Assembly (NCBI GenBank): GCA_964607765.1
Contig: CAZSNT010000003.1
Location: 77,172-141,171, forward strand
DNA: 64,000 nucleotides
Direction of reading: 5' to 3'
Origin: CAZSNT01 sp964607765
Lineage (GTDB): Bacteria; Verrucomicrobiota; Lentisphaeria; Oligosphaerales; JABHEG01
The notes beneath the pieces were generated by a model, which worked only from the letters and a program-made list of their open reading frames with translations, ran no database searches and was not told the DNA's origin. Position numbers and translations under genes: made by a program. This document shows positions 53,233 to 62,836 of the stretch, piece after piece (positions within the stretch are counted from its first letter, which is position 1; each line of letters opens with the position of its first letter).

Positions 53233-56141
53233 CAGCCGCAGTCCAGCTCCTTCAAAAACTGTGTCAGACGATTGTCCAGCGCTCTCACATGCATCTGGAG
53301 GCGCGCATACCATTCAGCGGCGTGCTCGAGCCGGCGCTCTCTGCCCATGGTCTCCAACTGCAGCGCGGCGTCAACCGCGTTCTGTGAGTAAAGGCTGCCC
53401 GCCATGCTCTTGAAGGCGTGGGCCGCGCCAGCCAGAGCGCCGGGATCATCGCCCGCAACGCCGTCGGCAATCTCGCTCATGAGCGCGGAGCAATCCTCCC
53501 GGAAAACGCCGATCAACTCGCGGGCCACCTCCCTGTCGCCTCCCAGATTCTCGAGGTACCCGTCCGGGTCGAACACGTTCCGATCCAACACAACGTCGGG
53601 TACGGCATCCTGTCCCGCACCAGATTCCGGCTCGGCCTCCGGACGTGCTTCCACAATCCGGATCAGAGTGGCCTGCCGGATGGGTTTGGCCACGTAATCG
53701 TCCATGCCGCCGCTCAGGATCCGCTCGCGATCCCCTTTCATGGCATGCGCCGTCATGGCCACGATAGGAATGTGTCCGCCGTCGCGCGCCTCACGCTCAC
53801 GAATGAGTCGTGTCGCATCCAGCCCGTTCATGATCGGCATCTGAACGTCCATGAGTATCAGGTCAAATGACTCCTCCCCCGATGCGGCAACCGCCTCCTG
53901 ACCGTTGCTCACGATCCGAACGCTGTGCCCGCGCTTCTCCAGCAGGTATTGGATCAGGCGCTGGTTGGCGCGCTGGTCCTCGGCAGCCAGAATTCGCAAC
54001 GGACGCACTGCAGCACCTGTCGGCGCGGATCGGTTCGCAGCGCCGGCGCCGACCGGCGTCACGTCCGCACCCAGCATCTCCAAGATGCACTCGAGCAGCG
54101 TCGAGTGCTTGACCGGCTTGGTCAGGTGTCGGCCGATCAGCTCCATGCGACGGTCGTCCGTAAGCGTGTGATCGGCACTCGACAGCATGATGACGCGTGT
54201 AGCAGCCAGTTCCGGCGCTGCCCGGATCGCGGCGGCCACCGTGAAGCCGTCCATGTCAGGCATCATCGCGTCGATCAGCACGACGGGGTACGGTTCACCG
54301 ATCGCAGCCGCACGCTTCATCTCCGCCAGGGCGGCCGGGCCGTCCGCGACGGTCTTGGGCTGCATCTGCCAGGAGACAAGCATCTCCCTGAGAATCATGC
54401 GGTTCGTGCTGTTGTCGTCCACGGCCAGAACCCGCAGACCGGCCACCTGCTCAGCACCGGGCCGGGGCGGCACAGCCGATTCATCAGCCAGCCCGAACGT
54501 CGCCGTGAAGTGGAACGTACTGCCTTTGCCAGGCGTGCTGGCCAAGTCAATCTCGCCGCCCATCAGAGCAACCAGCTGTGAGGAAATGGCCAGGCCCAGA
54601 CCCGTGCCGCCGAAGCGACGTGTCATGGATGTGTCAGCCTGCGCGAATGCGTCGAAGATCAGCTCCTGCTTCTCGGCAGGAATGCCGATCCCCGTGTCGC
54701 TGACCGTGAACCGCAACGTGCAGTCGCCGTCCGTCTCGGACAGCAACTCCGCGGAAACCACGACCTCACCGGTCTCGGTGAACTTGATCGCATTGCCGAC
54801 CAGGTTCACCACAACCTGGCGCAGACGCCCCGGATCGCCGGTGAGCCCGTCGGGCACATCGGGCTGGATGTGACAGGCGAGCTCAAGTCGCTTCTGAGCG
54901 GCGCGGACCGCCAGAGCGTGCATCGTGTCACCCAGGCACTCGCGCAGTCGGAAAGGCATGCTGTCCAATGCCAGCTTGCCTGCCTCGATCTTCGAGAAGT
55001 CGAGAATGTCGTTCAGCAGCCGCAGCAGCGACTCGGCCGACTCACTCACCGTGCCCAGGTACTCACGCTGCTCCGGGTTCAGGGCGGTGTTCAGGGCCAG
55101 CTCAGTCATGCCGATAATGGCGTTCATGGGCGTCCGGATCTCGTGGCTCATATTGGCCAGGAAATCACTCTTGGCGCGGTTGGCGGATTCCGCGCCCGCT
55201 TTGGCCTTCTCAAGCGCCACGTTCGCTTGGGCAAGCTCGGATGTGCGCTCCTGAACACGTTGCTCGAGCGAGTCGTGCAGCGAACGCAGACGGCCGACCA
55301 ACAGATTGAAGCTCCGCCCCAAAACGCTGATCTCGTCCTGACCGGTCACTCGGACCGGCGAATAGGGCGTTTCGTCGTCCAACTGCGCTGCGCCCTGGAA
55401 GTGAGCCGCCATCACGGCAAGCCGATGACTGACAGCATAACGGAAGGAGAGCAGAATCCCGCCGAACAGCACCACAAGCCACACGGCCATCGTGAGCACA
55501 TTCGCACGTGCGTCCGAAACCAACGCCGCGCTCACCGTGTCCAGAGGAATGGCCACAGTGTCCATGCCCGCAATGTCCCCGACTTTGCGGTGATACCCCC
55601 CTGTCGTGCCGTAGCGCGCACGCATGGACTCCGGTGAATTCTCAGGCGCGCCATGACACCTCAGACACGACTCATTGATGTACATCGGGCTCAGATAGGC
55701 GTAGCAGAGCCTGCCGTCCAGATCGAGCTTGCCGCGCCATTCCGTTGCATCCGGGTTCGCCCGGAAGTAGTCCAGCATGGCCAGTTCGGCCGGACCGGCT
55801 CTGTTCACCGGATTGCGCGGATTGTCGGACGAGAACTTGATCACGTAGTTCGGGAACTTGCGCCGCACCTTCTCGAACACATTCCGGGCAATGTACGAGG
55901 TGGACATCGCTTCAACGACGAACTCGTCCCGACCAACACGTTTCGCCATCTCGGGCCGCACCGACTCGGCCACATATTCGCGGATGGCCAGGTCGAACTC
56001 GAGCGCGAGCTCCGCCTGCCGCGCCGTGAGCTCCTCCATCCGATCACGCGTCGAACGCAACGTCCGCGAAAGGACGTACGCCGAAAACGCAATGGCGAAA
56101 ACGCCCACGGCCAGCGAGAACTTGGCACCAATGCTCTTCAT
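53232..56141 (-). CDS. Hybrid histidine kinase with heme-type sensor, two receivers and HPt (BarA-like layout)
   Basis: 969 residues. A leader/first membrane helix (1-25) and a second ('MAVWLVVLFGGILLSF', ~215-230) flank a DUF3365/Tll0287-like periplasmic domain with a CxxCH heme motif, 'SCLRCHGAPENSP' near residue 160. HAMP and a coiled coil follow, then HisKA (phospho-His in 'FLANMSHEIRTPMNAI', ~333), HATPase ('NLVGNAIKFTETG', 'DTGIGIP', 'GGTGLGLAI'), receiver 1 ('VVLIDAMMPDMDG'), receiver 2 ('LILMDVQMPIMNG') and a C-terminal HPt ('AGAAHAFKSMAGSLYS'). Probably a redox or gas sensor whose phosphate passes to the receiver of the coupled RR-Ser/Thr kinase. It heads a four-gene operon. Confidence 0.94.
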   Translation of the reverse strand: MKSIGAKFSLAVGVFAIAFSAYVLSRTLRSTRDRMEELTARQAELALEFDLAIREYVAESVRPEMAKRVGRDEFVVEAMSTSYIARNVFEKVRRKFPNYVIKFSSDNPRNPVNRAGPAELAMLDYFRANPDATEWRGKLDLDGRLCYAYLSPMYINESCLRCHGAPENSPESMRARYGTTGGYHRKVGDIAGMDTVAIPLDTVSAALVSDARANVLTMAVWLVVLFGGILLSFRYAVSHRLAVMAAHFQGAAQLDDETPYSPVRVTGQDEISVLGRSFNLLVGRLRSLHDSLEQRVQERTSELAQANVALEKAKAGAESANRAKSDFLANMSHEIRTPMNAIIGMTELALNTALNPEQREYLGTVSESAESLLRLLNDILDFSKIEAGKLALDSMPFRLRECLGDTMHALAVRAAQKRLELACHIQPDVPDGLTGDPGRLRQVVVNLVGNAIKFTETGEVVVSAELLSETDGDCTLRFTVSDTGIGIPAEKQELIFDAFAQADTSMTRRFGGTGLGLAISSQLVALMGGEIDLASTPGKGSTFHFTATFGLADESAVPPRPGAEQVAGLRVLAVDDNSTNRMILREMLVSWQMQPKTVADGPAALAEMKRAAAIGEPYPVVLIDAMMPDMDGFTVAAAIRAAPELAATRVIMLSSADHTLTDDRRMELIGRHLTKPVKHSTLLECILEMLGADVTPVGAGAANRSAPTGAAVRPLRILAAEDQRANQRLIQYLLEKRGHSVRIVSNGQEAVAASGEESFDLILMDVQMPIMNGLDATRLIREREARDGGHIPIVAMTAHAMKGDRERILSGGMDDYVAKPIRQATLIRIVEARPEAEPESGAGQDAVPDVVLDRNVFDPDGYLENLGGDREVARELIGVFREDCSALMSEIADGVAGDDPGALAGAAHAFKSMAGSLYSQNAVDAALQLETMGRERRLEHAAEWYARLQMHVRALDNRLTQFLKELDCG

Positions 56142-56204
56142 GACTCTCGCCTCGCAGCAATCAGCTGTGCCCGTGGCGCGGCGCGGCCCCGGACACAGAC
56201 CGCA

Positions 56205-56927
56205 TCACACGGTCGCGATCCGGATGTTCGCATAGCGCGAACACCGCGTCCACATATGCCGAATCCCAACGCGTCCCTGCAACACCGGCTCAACGCCCTG
56301 CAGCGGCCAGTGGAACAGACGCCGTTCAGTAGCCCCCCTGACTTCCAGATACAGGTCCTCCGCCGTCTTGACCGCGCAGAAGTGGTAAGTAACGCCGGGC
56401 TGGAACAGGTCCGTGTTGAAATTGTCCGGCTCAATGTCGGTCTCGCCAAACGGCCGGTCGGGATGCGTCGGGTAGCGACGCGCCCGGACATAATCGCTGT
56501 CGGAATCATCGCTGTTGCCGAACGCCGCGTAGCTGATGTGCAGCAGGTTCATGGTGTCGAAGTACGACTTCATGTACGGAACCTGCCTCAGATGCGCCCA
56601 TTCCGCAATGTCCTCCGTGTACGGTCCGTCGCCGCGCCCGGTCGCCTGGATGTAGAGGATGTTGACGAACCGCGTGATGGTGTCCAAACGCGTGAAGTCC
56701 CACTCGATCCGGATGTCGCCCGCGAACGAGTCGCGTGTCCACAGAACCGCGTGTGACGCATGATCGTGGGCAACCGGACCGGCCGAAAACACCATGCCGC
56801 GTGGTGTGTTGATCACGCTGGCACGCTCACCATCAAGGAACCAGCGCGCACGCCAATCGCCCGTGCCCGGATCGCTGAAGTGCTCCTGCCAATCACGAGC
56901 CGTCAAAGCCTCGAATGTCTCCGCCAT
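56205..56927 (-). CDS. DUF1961 family protein
   Basis: About 240 residues from ATG 56927 (GGAG upstream; the longer start at 57059 gives an Arg-rich non-family tail). 'ASVINTPRGMVFSAGPVAHD', 'HAVLWTRDSFAGDIRIEWDF', 'INILYIQATGRGDGPYTEDI'-like text, 'YMKSYFDTMNLLHISYAAFG' and 'LFQPGVTYHFCAVKTAEDLY' match DUF1961, a concanavalin-like fold linked to carbohydrate enzymes. No signal peptide. It is 63 bp upstream of the hybrid kinase on the same strand; whether it shares that operon is unclear. Probably binds or cleaves a polysaccharide fragment. Confidence 0.85.
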   Translation of the reverse strand: MAETFEALTARDWQEHFSDPGTGDWRARWFLDGERASVINTPRGMVFSAGPVAHDHASHAVLWTRDSFAGDIRIEWDFTRLDTITRFVNILYIQATGRGDGPYTEDIAEWAHLRQVPYMKSYFDTMNLLHISYAAFGNSDDSDSDYVRARRYPTHPDRPFGETDIEPDNFNTDLFQPGVTYHFCAVKTAEDLYLEVRGATERRLFHWPLQGVEPVLQGRVGIRHMWTRCSRYANIRIATV

Positions 56928-57192
56928 CGCCGCTCCGTCCTCCACTGTTCCACGCCGCAAAGGGACTGTTCCACAGACATCATACCATATGCCGCGCCTG
57001 CCGCGCTTGCGAGGACGAGCCGAGCGATGCACGCAATCCGAGTCCGGACGCGAGAACAATCCCCGACCAAAGCCAGCAGCAACGGTCGGTCACGCGCTAT
57101 AGTACGAACCGTAACGCGCGACGCTGCGCGACCCCGATTGCCAGCGTCCCCAAACCTGTTGTCTCCTTACAGCCGTGATCGGGAGCCTGACC

Positions 57193-58656
57193 ATGCCGTC
57201 CTTCCCCAACATCCTCTGGATCTGCTCTGATCAACAGCGCTTCGACACGCTCGGCTGCACCGGCAACACCTTCGTCCGGACGCCGAATCTGGATCGACTC
57301 GCCAGCCGGGGCACACGTTTTGATCTTGCATTCAGTCAGAGCCCGGTCTGCACACCGAGCCGAGCCGCCTTCCTCACCGGACGTTACCCTCGTACGTGCA
57401 CGGGGCGGCAAAACGGCGCGGACATCGCCGACAGCGAAGTTCTGGTCACGCGACTGCTCGCCGACGCCGGCTACGTGTGCGGCCTCTCAGGCAAGCTGCA
57501 CCTGCGCGCATGCAACCCGAAGTGGCTCGGACCCGACGGAACCGAGCCCCGCATCGACGACGGCTACACCGATTTCCACTGGTCGCACCACAGCGGCGGC
57601 ATGGGCCGCGCCCGAAACGAATACCATGACTGGCTCCGGGAGCAGGGGCTCGAATGGCACGGCGAGCGCTGCGAACTCAGCAAACACATCACCTTCGCCA
57701 TGACAGGCGAAACCAGCCAGACAGCCTGGTGCGCACAGAAAGCGTGCGAGTTCATCAGGGACCGGGAACAGGACGGCAAGCCGTGGCTGTTCTCCGTGAA
57801 CATGTTCGACCCGCATCACGGCTTCGACGCACCACGCGAATACGTCGAACGCTACCTGGAACCACTGGGCGACATCCCGCTGCCCAACCACGTCGACGGC
57901 GAACTGCAGAACAAGCCGCTGTGGCAGAAGTACGATGCGCAACGCGGCGGCTACGGGACCGGGAACCACTACACCTGGGCGCAGATGACAGAGCAGGATC
58001 ACCGGCTCGTGCGCGCGTCCTACTGGGCCATGTGCGACCTGATCGACGAATACGTCGGCAAGATGCTCGACATGCTGGACGCGACCGGGCAGCGCGACAA
58101 CACCATCGTCATCTTCACGTCCGACCACGGCGAAATGCTCGGCGACCACGGCATCTACATGAAAGGCCCGTTTTTCTACGACTGCGCCGTCCGGGTCCCT
58201 CTGATCATTGCCTGGCCCGGGCACATCAAGGCGCAGCAGTCCAACGCCCTTGTCGAACTGCTGGATCTGCCGCAGACGCTGCTAGACGCTGCCGGACTGC
58301 CGCACCACCCCGGGATGATGGGCCGCTCACTGTGGCCCATCCTCACCGGCGCCGCATCGCCCGACGCGCACCGCGACGACGTCTACTGCGAGTTCTACAA
58401 CGCCTGTGACGGGCACAACGGCGCGTTCGAGCTCCCCGCCATGACGACCATGGTCCGCACGCGCAGCCACAAACTAACCGTGGCGCACGGGCATGGAACG
58501 GGCGAACTCTACGACCTGCAGGCCGATCCCTGCGAACTCCGCAATCTCTGGGACGAGCCGGAATGCGCCAGGCTGAAAGCGGACATGCTCGTGCGCCTGA
58601 GCGACCGAATGGCCTTCACCTGCGATCCCCTGCCCCCGCGCACCGCGCCGTGGTGA
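57193..58656 (+). CDS. Sulfatase, no signal peptide
   Basis: About 487 residues from ATG 57193 (GGGAG eight bases upstream). 'NILWICSDQQRFDTLGCTGN' is the choline-sulfatase/arylsulfatase-A-like opening; the formylglycine motif is CTPSR (Cys53). 'IVIFTSDHGEMLGDHGIYMK' provides the second metal pair and Lys, and 'GELYDLQADPCELRNLWDEP' the usual C-terminus. Cytoplasmic by prediction. Divergent from the DUF1961 gene with 265 bp between; TATAGT at about 57099 could be a -10 element but no matching -35 box is evident. Confidence 0.92.
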   Translation: MPSFPNILWICSDQQRFDTLGCTGNTFVRTPNLDRLASRGTRFDLAFSQSPVCTPSRAAFLTGRYPRTCTGRQNGADIADSEVLVTRLLADAGYVCGLSGKLHLRACNPKWLGPDGTEPRIDDGYTDFHWSHHSGGMGRARNEYHDWLREQGLEWHGERCELSKHITFAMTGETSQTAWCAQKACEFIRDREQDGKPWLFSVNMFDPHHGFDAPREYVERYLEPLGDIPLPNHVDGELQNKPLWQKYDAQRGGYGTGNHYTWAQMTEQDHRLVRASYWAMCDLIDEYVGKMLDMLDATGQRDNTIVIFTSDHGEMLGDHGIYMKGPFFYDCAVRVPLIIAWPGHIKAQQSNALVELLDLPQTLLDAAGLPHHPGMMGRSLWPILTGAASPDAHRDDVYCEFYNACDGHNGAFELPAMTTMVRTRSHKLTVAHGHGTGELYDLQADPCELRNLWDEPECARLKADMLVRLSDRMAFTCDPLPPRTAPW

Positions 58657-58664
58657 AAACGGAA

Positions 58665-58696
58665 CCGCCTGGTGGCCGAATGCGGCCGCCAGGCGG
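58665..58696. terminator. Strong stem-loop between convergent sulfatase and glycogen-binding genes
   Basis: CCGCCTGGTGGCCG (58665-58678) pairs with CGGCCGCCAGGCGG (58683-58696) over 14 positions with one mismatch and a 4-base loop (AATG). Position between convergent stops makes it a bidirectional terminator candidate, though a T-run is missing. Confidence 0.6.
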
Positions 58697-58719
58697 CGTG
58701 GAGCACTTGCCGTGCGGAG

Positions 58720-59010
58720 CTACCCGACGGTCACGACGCTGTTGATGCCGCCGAAGTCGTTCGGCACCCACTCGTTGCAGTCGGGGTCGGCGCACCACGT
58801 GTCGTTGACCACAAACTTGTACTCGTGCGTGCCTTTGGGAAGCATCATGGTGGCGCTGAAAACGCCCTCGCCTTCCTTGGCCTTCAGCGCTTTGTGATCC
58901 GGGCGCCACTCATTGAATGTGCCTGCCACAAAGACAGCGCTCTCCGACGTTGCGCGATACTCGAACTTGACGCGTTTGCGTCCTGCGGTAGTCTTGCGTG
59001 TTTTTGCCAC
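58720..59010 (-). CDS. Small glycogen-binding-domain (CBM48/AMPK-beta-like) protein
   Basis: About 96 residues if the GTG at 59010 is used (GAGGAAG just upstream); the ATG at 59079 would add an acidic 23-residue tail without a good site. 'VKFEYRATSESAVFVAGTFN' then 'EWRPDHKALKA', 'LPKGTHEYKFVVNDTW' and 'NDFGGINSVVTV' match the isoamylase-N/AMPK-beta carbohydrate module. The N-terminal 'VAKTRKTTAGRKRVK' is strongly basic. There is no enzyme domain, so it is probably a stand-alone binding or regulatory protein for glycogen-like polymers. Confidence 0.85.
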   Translation of the reverse strand: MAKTRKTTAGRKRVKFEYRATSESAVFVAGTFNEWRPDHKALKAKEGEGVFSATMMLPKGTHEYKFVVNDTWCADPDCNEWVPNDFGGINSVVTVG

Positions 59011-59315
59011 TATCTTCCTCACTTGACTTTCTGCGTACGGGATAGGTGTCGACGCCCCCTCTTCTGCCAAAGCCCTCAAGTGTAGACCGCCTTGTCAGGC
59101 TTTCAAGTCGGGATGCGCGCTTCTTTGCGTGAGGCAGCCACGGGGGCTGCCGCACACAACTGACGCGTTACCTGAAACTCGGGGGCGAGGCTCGCGTTCC
59201 GGCCATCGCCACACTATTTTCCCGGCACCTCTCGAGGAGACGCCGGCAACCGGGCTCCCGGATCATTGCGAGACCTGCCTCCCATCGAGACATCCGCACA
59301 AGGAGAACATCACCC
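59011..59315. other. 305-bp intergenic region
   Basis: Lies between the small glycogen-binding gene and the beta-helix gene, which diverge. A GGCAGCC/GGCTGCC stem-loop (59133-59151, 7-bp stem, 5-base loop) is the only clear structure. AAGGAG at about 59298 serves the downstream ATG. No reading frame looks real and no clear promoter boxes were seen, although promoters for both genes are expected here. Confidence 0.5.
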
Positions 59316-62300
59316 ATGCAGAGCCAACAGCTGCTGCGCGGTCCGGCCCGTTCCGTCCTGGCCGCATCACTGCTCACGTGTGTCGACGCCCGCCCGCAAC
59401 CATTGGCCGCCGCTGACGCGCCCGCGAAACGCGACGAGATGGCTCTGTACGTGTCTCCTGCGGGCAACGACACGTGGTCGGGCACGCTCGCCGAGCCCAA
59501 CCGTGCCGGTACGGACGGCCCGTTGGCCACCGTCCAGGCCGCGCGTGACCGGATCCGCACACAGACCCGGGCAGCGGGCGGTCTGCGCAAACCGGTTCGC
59601 GTCATGCTGCGAAGCGGCGTCTACCGGCTCGATGCGGCAATCGTGTTCGAGTCATCGGACTCGGGAACAGAGGCCTGTCCCGTAACCTATCAGGCGTATC
59701 CCGGCGAACGTCCGGTGATCAGCGGCGGCCGTCCCATCTCAGGATGGCAGAATGACGACAGCGCGCACAGCCGAACCCGGTGCGAAGGCAAGCTCTGGCG
59801 CGCGGCCGTCCCCCGCCTGAAAGACGGACGGCCCTGGCTCTTCAACCAGCTGTTCGTCAACGGCGAACGCCGTACTCGGTCACGGCTGCCGAACCGCGGC
59901 GCGTTCCTGCGCTCCGACGGACCGGTCTCGAAGGCGAACTCGCGCGCCTTCTACTTCAAGGAAGGCGACCTGCAACAGTGGAGGAACCTGCGCGATGCGA
60001 TCTGCGTGGTCTACCACTCCTGGGAGACCTCGATCCACCACATCCGTTCCGTTGACACCGATGCCGGCATGGTCACACTCCGCGAGCCGGCGCCGTGGGG
60101 CATGGGACGTTGGGAGAAACAGCAGCGCTATTACGTCGAGAACGTGTTCGAAGCGCTGGACACGCCGGGCGAGTGGTACCTGGACCGCACCACGAGCACG
60201 GTCTACTACTACCCGCTGCCCAACGAGGCAATTGGCGACACGGAACTCATCGCTCCGCTCGTCACCTCCACGCTGCTGACGTTCGCCGGGGATCCGACCG
60301 AGGGCCAGCCTGTCGAGCACCTGAGTTTTGCCGGCATTTCCTTTCAGCACACGAACGCGAACCTGAGGCGACTCCGCAACCCCGGTCAGGGCGAGATCTA
60401 CCAGCCGGCCATGATCATGGCAACCGGCCTGCGCAATGCCGCCTTCGAAGACTGCGAAGTCGTTCACACCGGCGCACATGCAATCTGGATGGCTGCCGGC
60501 TGCGAGAACATCCGCATCCAGCGCTGCCACATGCACAGCCTCGGCGGGGGCGGCGTCTACATCGGCGGCGGCTGGGGCACACACGAGGCCGCGCCGACAC
60601 AACGCGTCACCGTGGACAACTGTTTCATCCACGACGGCTCGTACCTGTTCCACGGCGCGCACGGTGTCTGGATCGGCAAGAGCTCCCACAACACCGTCAC
60701 GCACAACGAGATCTCCAACTTCGACTACTCCGGTATCTCATGCGGCTGGTCCTGGGGGTTCCACCCCAGCTCAGCCAACCACAACATCCTCGATTACAAC
60801 CACATCCACCACCTGGGCAATGGCGATGGACTCGGTGACATGGGTGGAATCTACACCCTCGGCATCTCGCCCGGCACCACGGAGCGCTACAACCACATCC
60901 ACGACGTGTACAACTACGCACACGTCTCGCACGGCTCCGGCATCTATCCCGACGAAGGTAGTTCCGAGATCCTGATCGAGAACAACGTGGTGTACCGCGT
61001 CAGGAACAGCCCGTTGTTCATGCACTACGGCGCCGACTGCACTGTGCGCAACAACGTCCTCGCCCTCGGTGACAAAGGGCAGCTCCGCCGCTCCCGCGAA
61101 GACAAGCGCTGCCACTACATCGCGGAAGGCAACATCGTGTACGGCGATCACCCGGACATGCTCGACGGACCATGGAAGAACGGCGACTGGAAAGTCGGAC
61201 GCAACCTGTACTGGAGCACGGCCGGGCCGCCCCAGTTCAAGGGCATGGACCTGGCCGCCTGGCAGGCCAAGGGCAACGATGCAGGCTCCATCGCTGCAGA
61301 TCCGCTGTTCGTCGATCCGGCGCAGGGCGACTTCCGGCTGCACCCCGATTCACCCGCCCTCGCCCTCGGCTTCAAGCCTATCGACTTGAGCCGGACCGGC
61401 CTCTACGGCGGCAAGGCATGGGTCGACCTGCCGAAGCAGTACAAGAACCGCGTGCTCAACGAAATACCCGCGCCTGTCGAGCCGCCGTTCATCGTCAACT
61501 TCGACTTCGAGACAGAGCGCCCGGGCGAGCAACCGCTCGACGGCGCCGTGATCAAGGGCGAGAACGGCGCATCCCTGGTCGTGTCGCCCGACACGGCTGC
61601 CACGGGCAACCAGAGCCTGAGGTTCCGGGACGCCCCCGATCAGAAGTTCAGCTGGACGCCTCACCTCTACTACCGCTCAACCTACACGTCCGGCACCGTG
61701 CAGCTGTCCTGGGACATGCTCAACAGCGCCGAGAACCCCGCCAGCTTCTACGTCGAAGTCCGGGAGTGGGACGTCACCCCGTACCTGGTCGGCCCGACCG
61801 TGGCAGTCGCGCCCGACGGCACGGTCACCGCGAGCGGCAGAGCCGTCGGCACGATCCCGCTGGGGGCGTGGGCGCACGTGCAGATCGACATTGAGCTAGG
61901 CGAGGCCGCTCCGGCCACCTACAAACTCACCCTCACTGTGCGCGACCGGGAACCCGTCGTGGTCAGCGTCCCCTACCAAGACGCCACCTTCCGGAAGATC
62001 ACCTGGCTGGGCGTTTCCAGCACCAGCACGGCGGCAAGCGTGTTCTATCTCGACAACCTGAAGCTCGGCACGGCCGACGAACTCGGGCAACCGCCCAAAC
62101 GCAGACGCAGGCTGCGTAACAGCAGAGCCAAACCCCGTACCCCGCCCAATGCCGAGAATCTCGTCGGACACTGGAAGCTCGACGAACTCGGCGACTACAC
62201 TGCCAGGGACAGCTCCGGATACGCCAACGACGGCGACGTCTGGGCCGAGTGGGCCAAAGGCGGGTTCGGCGCCGCGATCTACTGTGAACCGGGTGCCTCC

Positions 62301-62831
62301 AAAATCACCATACCGGACGACCCGTCACTGCAGTTCGGCACGGCCGACCTCTCCATCTCGCTCTGGATCTGCCCGACGCAGTTGGCCATCGCGTCGACCG
62401 ACGCACGCCGCCGCTTCCTCAACAAGGACGACTACCCCCGGACCTGGTGGAACATGAACATCACCACCGAAGGCACACCGTTCCTCGAAATGACGGACGA
62501 ACGCAAGGCGAGGTGCGGCAACCGCCCCTCGGGCACCATCCCGGAAGGCGCCTGGACGCACCTGACAGTCGTCGTCGACCGCACGAACCACAAGACCAGG
62601 TACTATTTCAACGGCAAGCTGGACAGCGCCCAGGACATCCCGGCCGAGTTCACCGGGCCGCTGGACGTCACCGGGGCCGACCTCTCGATCGGTTGCTCGT
62701 GGCAACCGTTCATCGGGCTCATCGACGACGTGAAGATCTACAGGCGCGCCCTGACCGCGACCGAGATCCTGAACGACTGCAACAAGACGCGAGATACTCA
62801 CACCAACGCACAATTCGAGATCATCGAGTGA
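59316..62831 (+). CDS. Secreted right-handed beta-helix glycosidase-like protein with C-terminal LamG domain
   Basis: 1171 residues; the first ~30 look like a signal peptide ('RSVLAASLLTCVDARPQPLA'). Residues ~40-720 are a right-handed parallel beta-helix with a DUF1565-type opening ('MALYVSPAGNDTWSGTLAEP', 'KPVRVMLRSGVYRLDAAIVF', 'PVTYQAYPGERPVISGG'), as in GH141 enzymes (alpha-L-fucosidase or xylanase), followed by repeats such as 'ENIRIQRCHMHSLGGGGVYI' and 'NVVYRVRNSPLFMHYGADC'. A beta-sandwich (~725-920), a basic Pro-rich linker and a LamG domain (~945-1160, 'LVGHWKLDELGDYTARDSS', 'GAWTHLTVVVDRTNHKT') follow. Active-site residues cannot be assigned. The next gene begins at its stop codon. 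Confidence 0.78.
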   Translation: MQSQQLLRGPARSVLAASLLTCVDARPQPLAAADAPAKRDEMALYVSPAGNDTWSGTLAEPNRAGTDGPLATVQAARDRIRTQTRAAGGLRKPVRVMLRSGVYRLDAAIVFESSDSGTEACPVTYQAYPGERPVISGGRPISGWQNDDSAHSRTRCEGKLWRAAVPRLKDGRPWLFNQLFVNGERRTRSRLPNRGAFLRSDGPVSKANSRAFYFKEGDLQQWRNLRDAICVVYHSWETSIHHIRSVDTDAGMVTLREPAPWGMGRWEKQQRYYVENVFEALDTPGEWYLDRTTSTVYYYPLPNEAIGDTELIAPLVTSTLLTFAGDPTEGQPVEHLSFAGISFQHTNANLRRLRNPGQGEIYQPAMIMATGLRNAAFEDCEVVHTGAHAIWMAAGCENIRIQRCHMHSLGGGGVYIGGGWGTHEAAPTQRVTVDNCFIHDGSYLFHGAHGVWIGKSSHNTVTHNEISNFDYSGISCGWSWGFHPSSANHNILDYNHIHHLGNGDGLGDMGGIYTLGISPGTTERYNHIHDVYNYAHVSHGSGIYPDEGSSEILIENNVVYRVRNSPLFMHYGADCTVRNNVLALGDKGQLRRSREDKRCHYIAEGNIVYGDHPDMLDGPWKNGDWKVGRNLYWSTAGPPQFKGMDLAAWQAKGNDAGSIAADPLFVDPAQGDFRLHPDSPALALGFKPIDLSRTGLYGGKAWVDLPKQYKNRVLNEIPAPVEPPFIVNFDFETERPGEQPLDGAVIKGENGASLVVSPDTAATGNQSLRFRDAPDQKFSWTPHLYYRSTYTSGTVQLSWDMLNSAENPASFYVEVREWDVTPYLVGPTVAVAPDGTVTASGRAVGTIPLGAWAHVQIDIELGEAAPATYKLTLTVRDREPVVVSVPYQDATFRKITWLGVSSTSTAASVFYLDNLKLGTADELGQPPKRRRRLRNSRAKPRTPPNAENLVGHWKLDELGDYTARDSSGYANDGDVWAEWAKGGFGAAIYCEPGASKITIPDDPSLQFGTADLSISLWICPTQLAIASTDARRRFLNKDDYPRTWWNMNITTEGTPFLEMTDERKARCGNRPSGTIPEGAWTHLTVVVDRTNHKTRYYFNGKLDSAQDIPAEFTGPLDVTGADLSIGCSWQPFIGLIDDVKIYRRALTATEILNDCNKTRDTHTNAQFEIIE

Positions 62832-62836
62832 CCACT

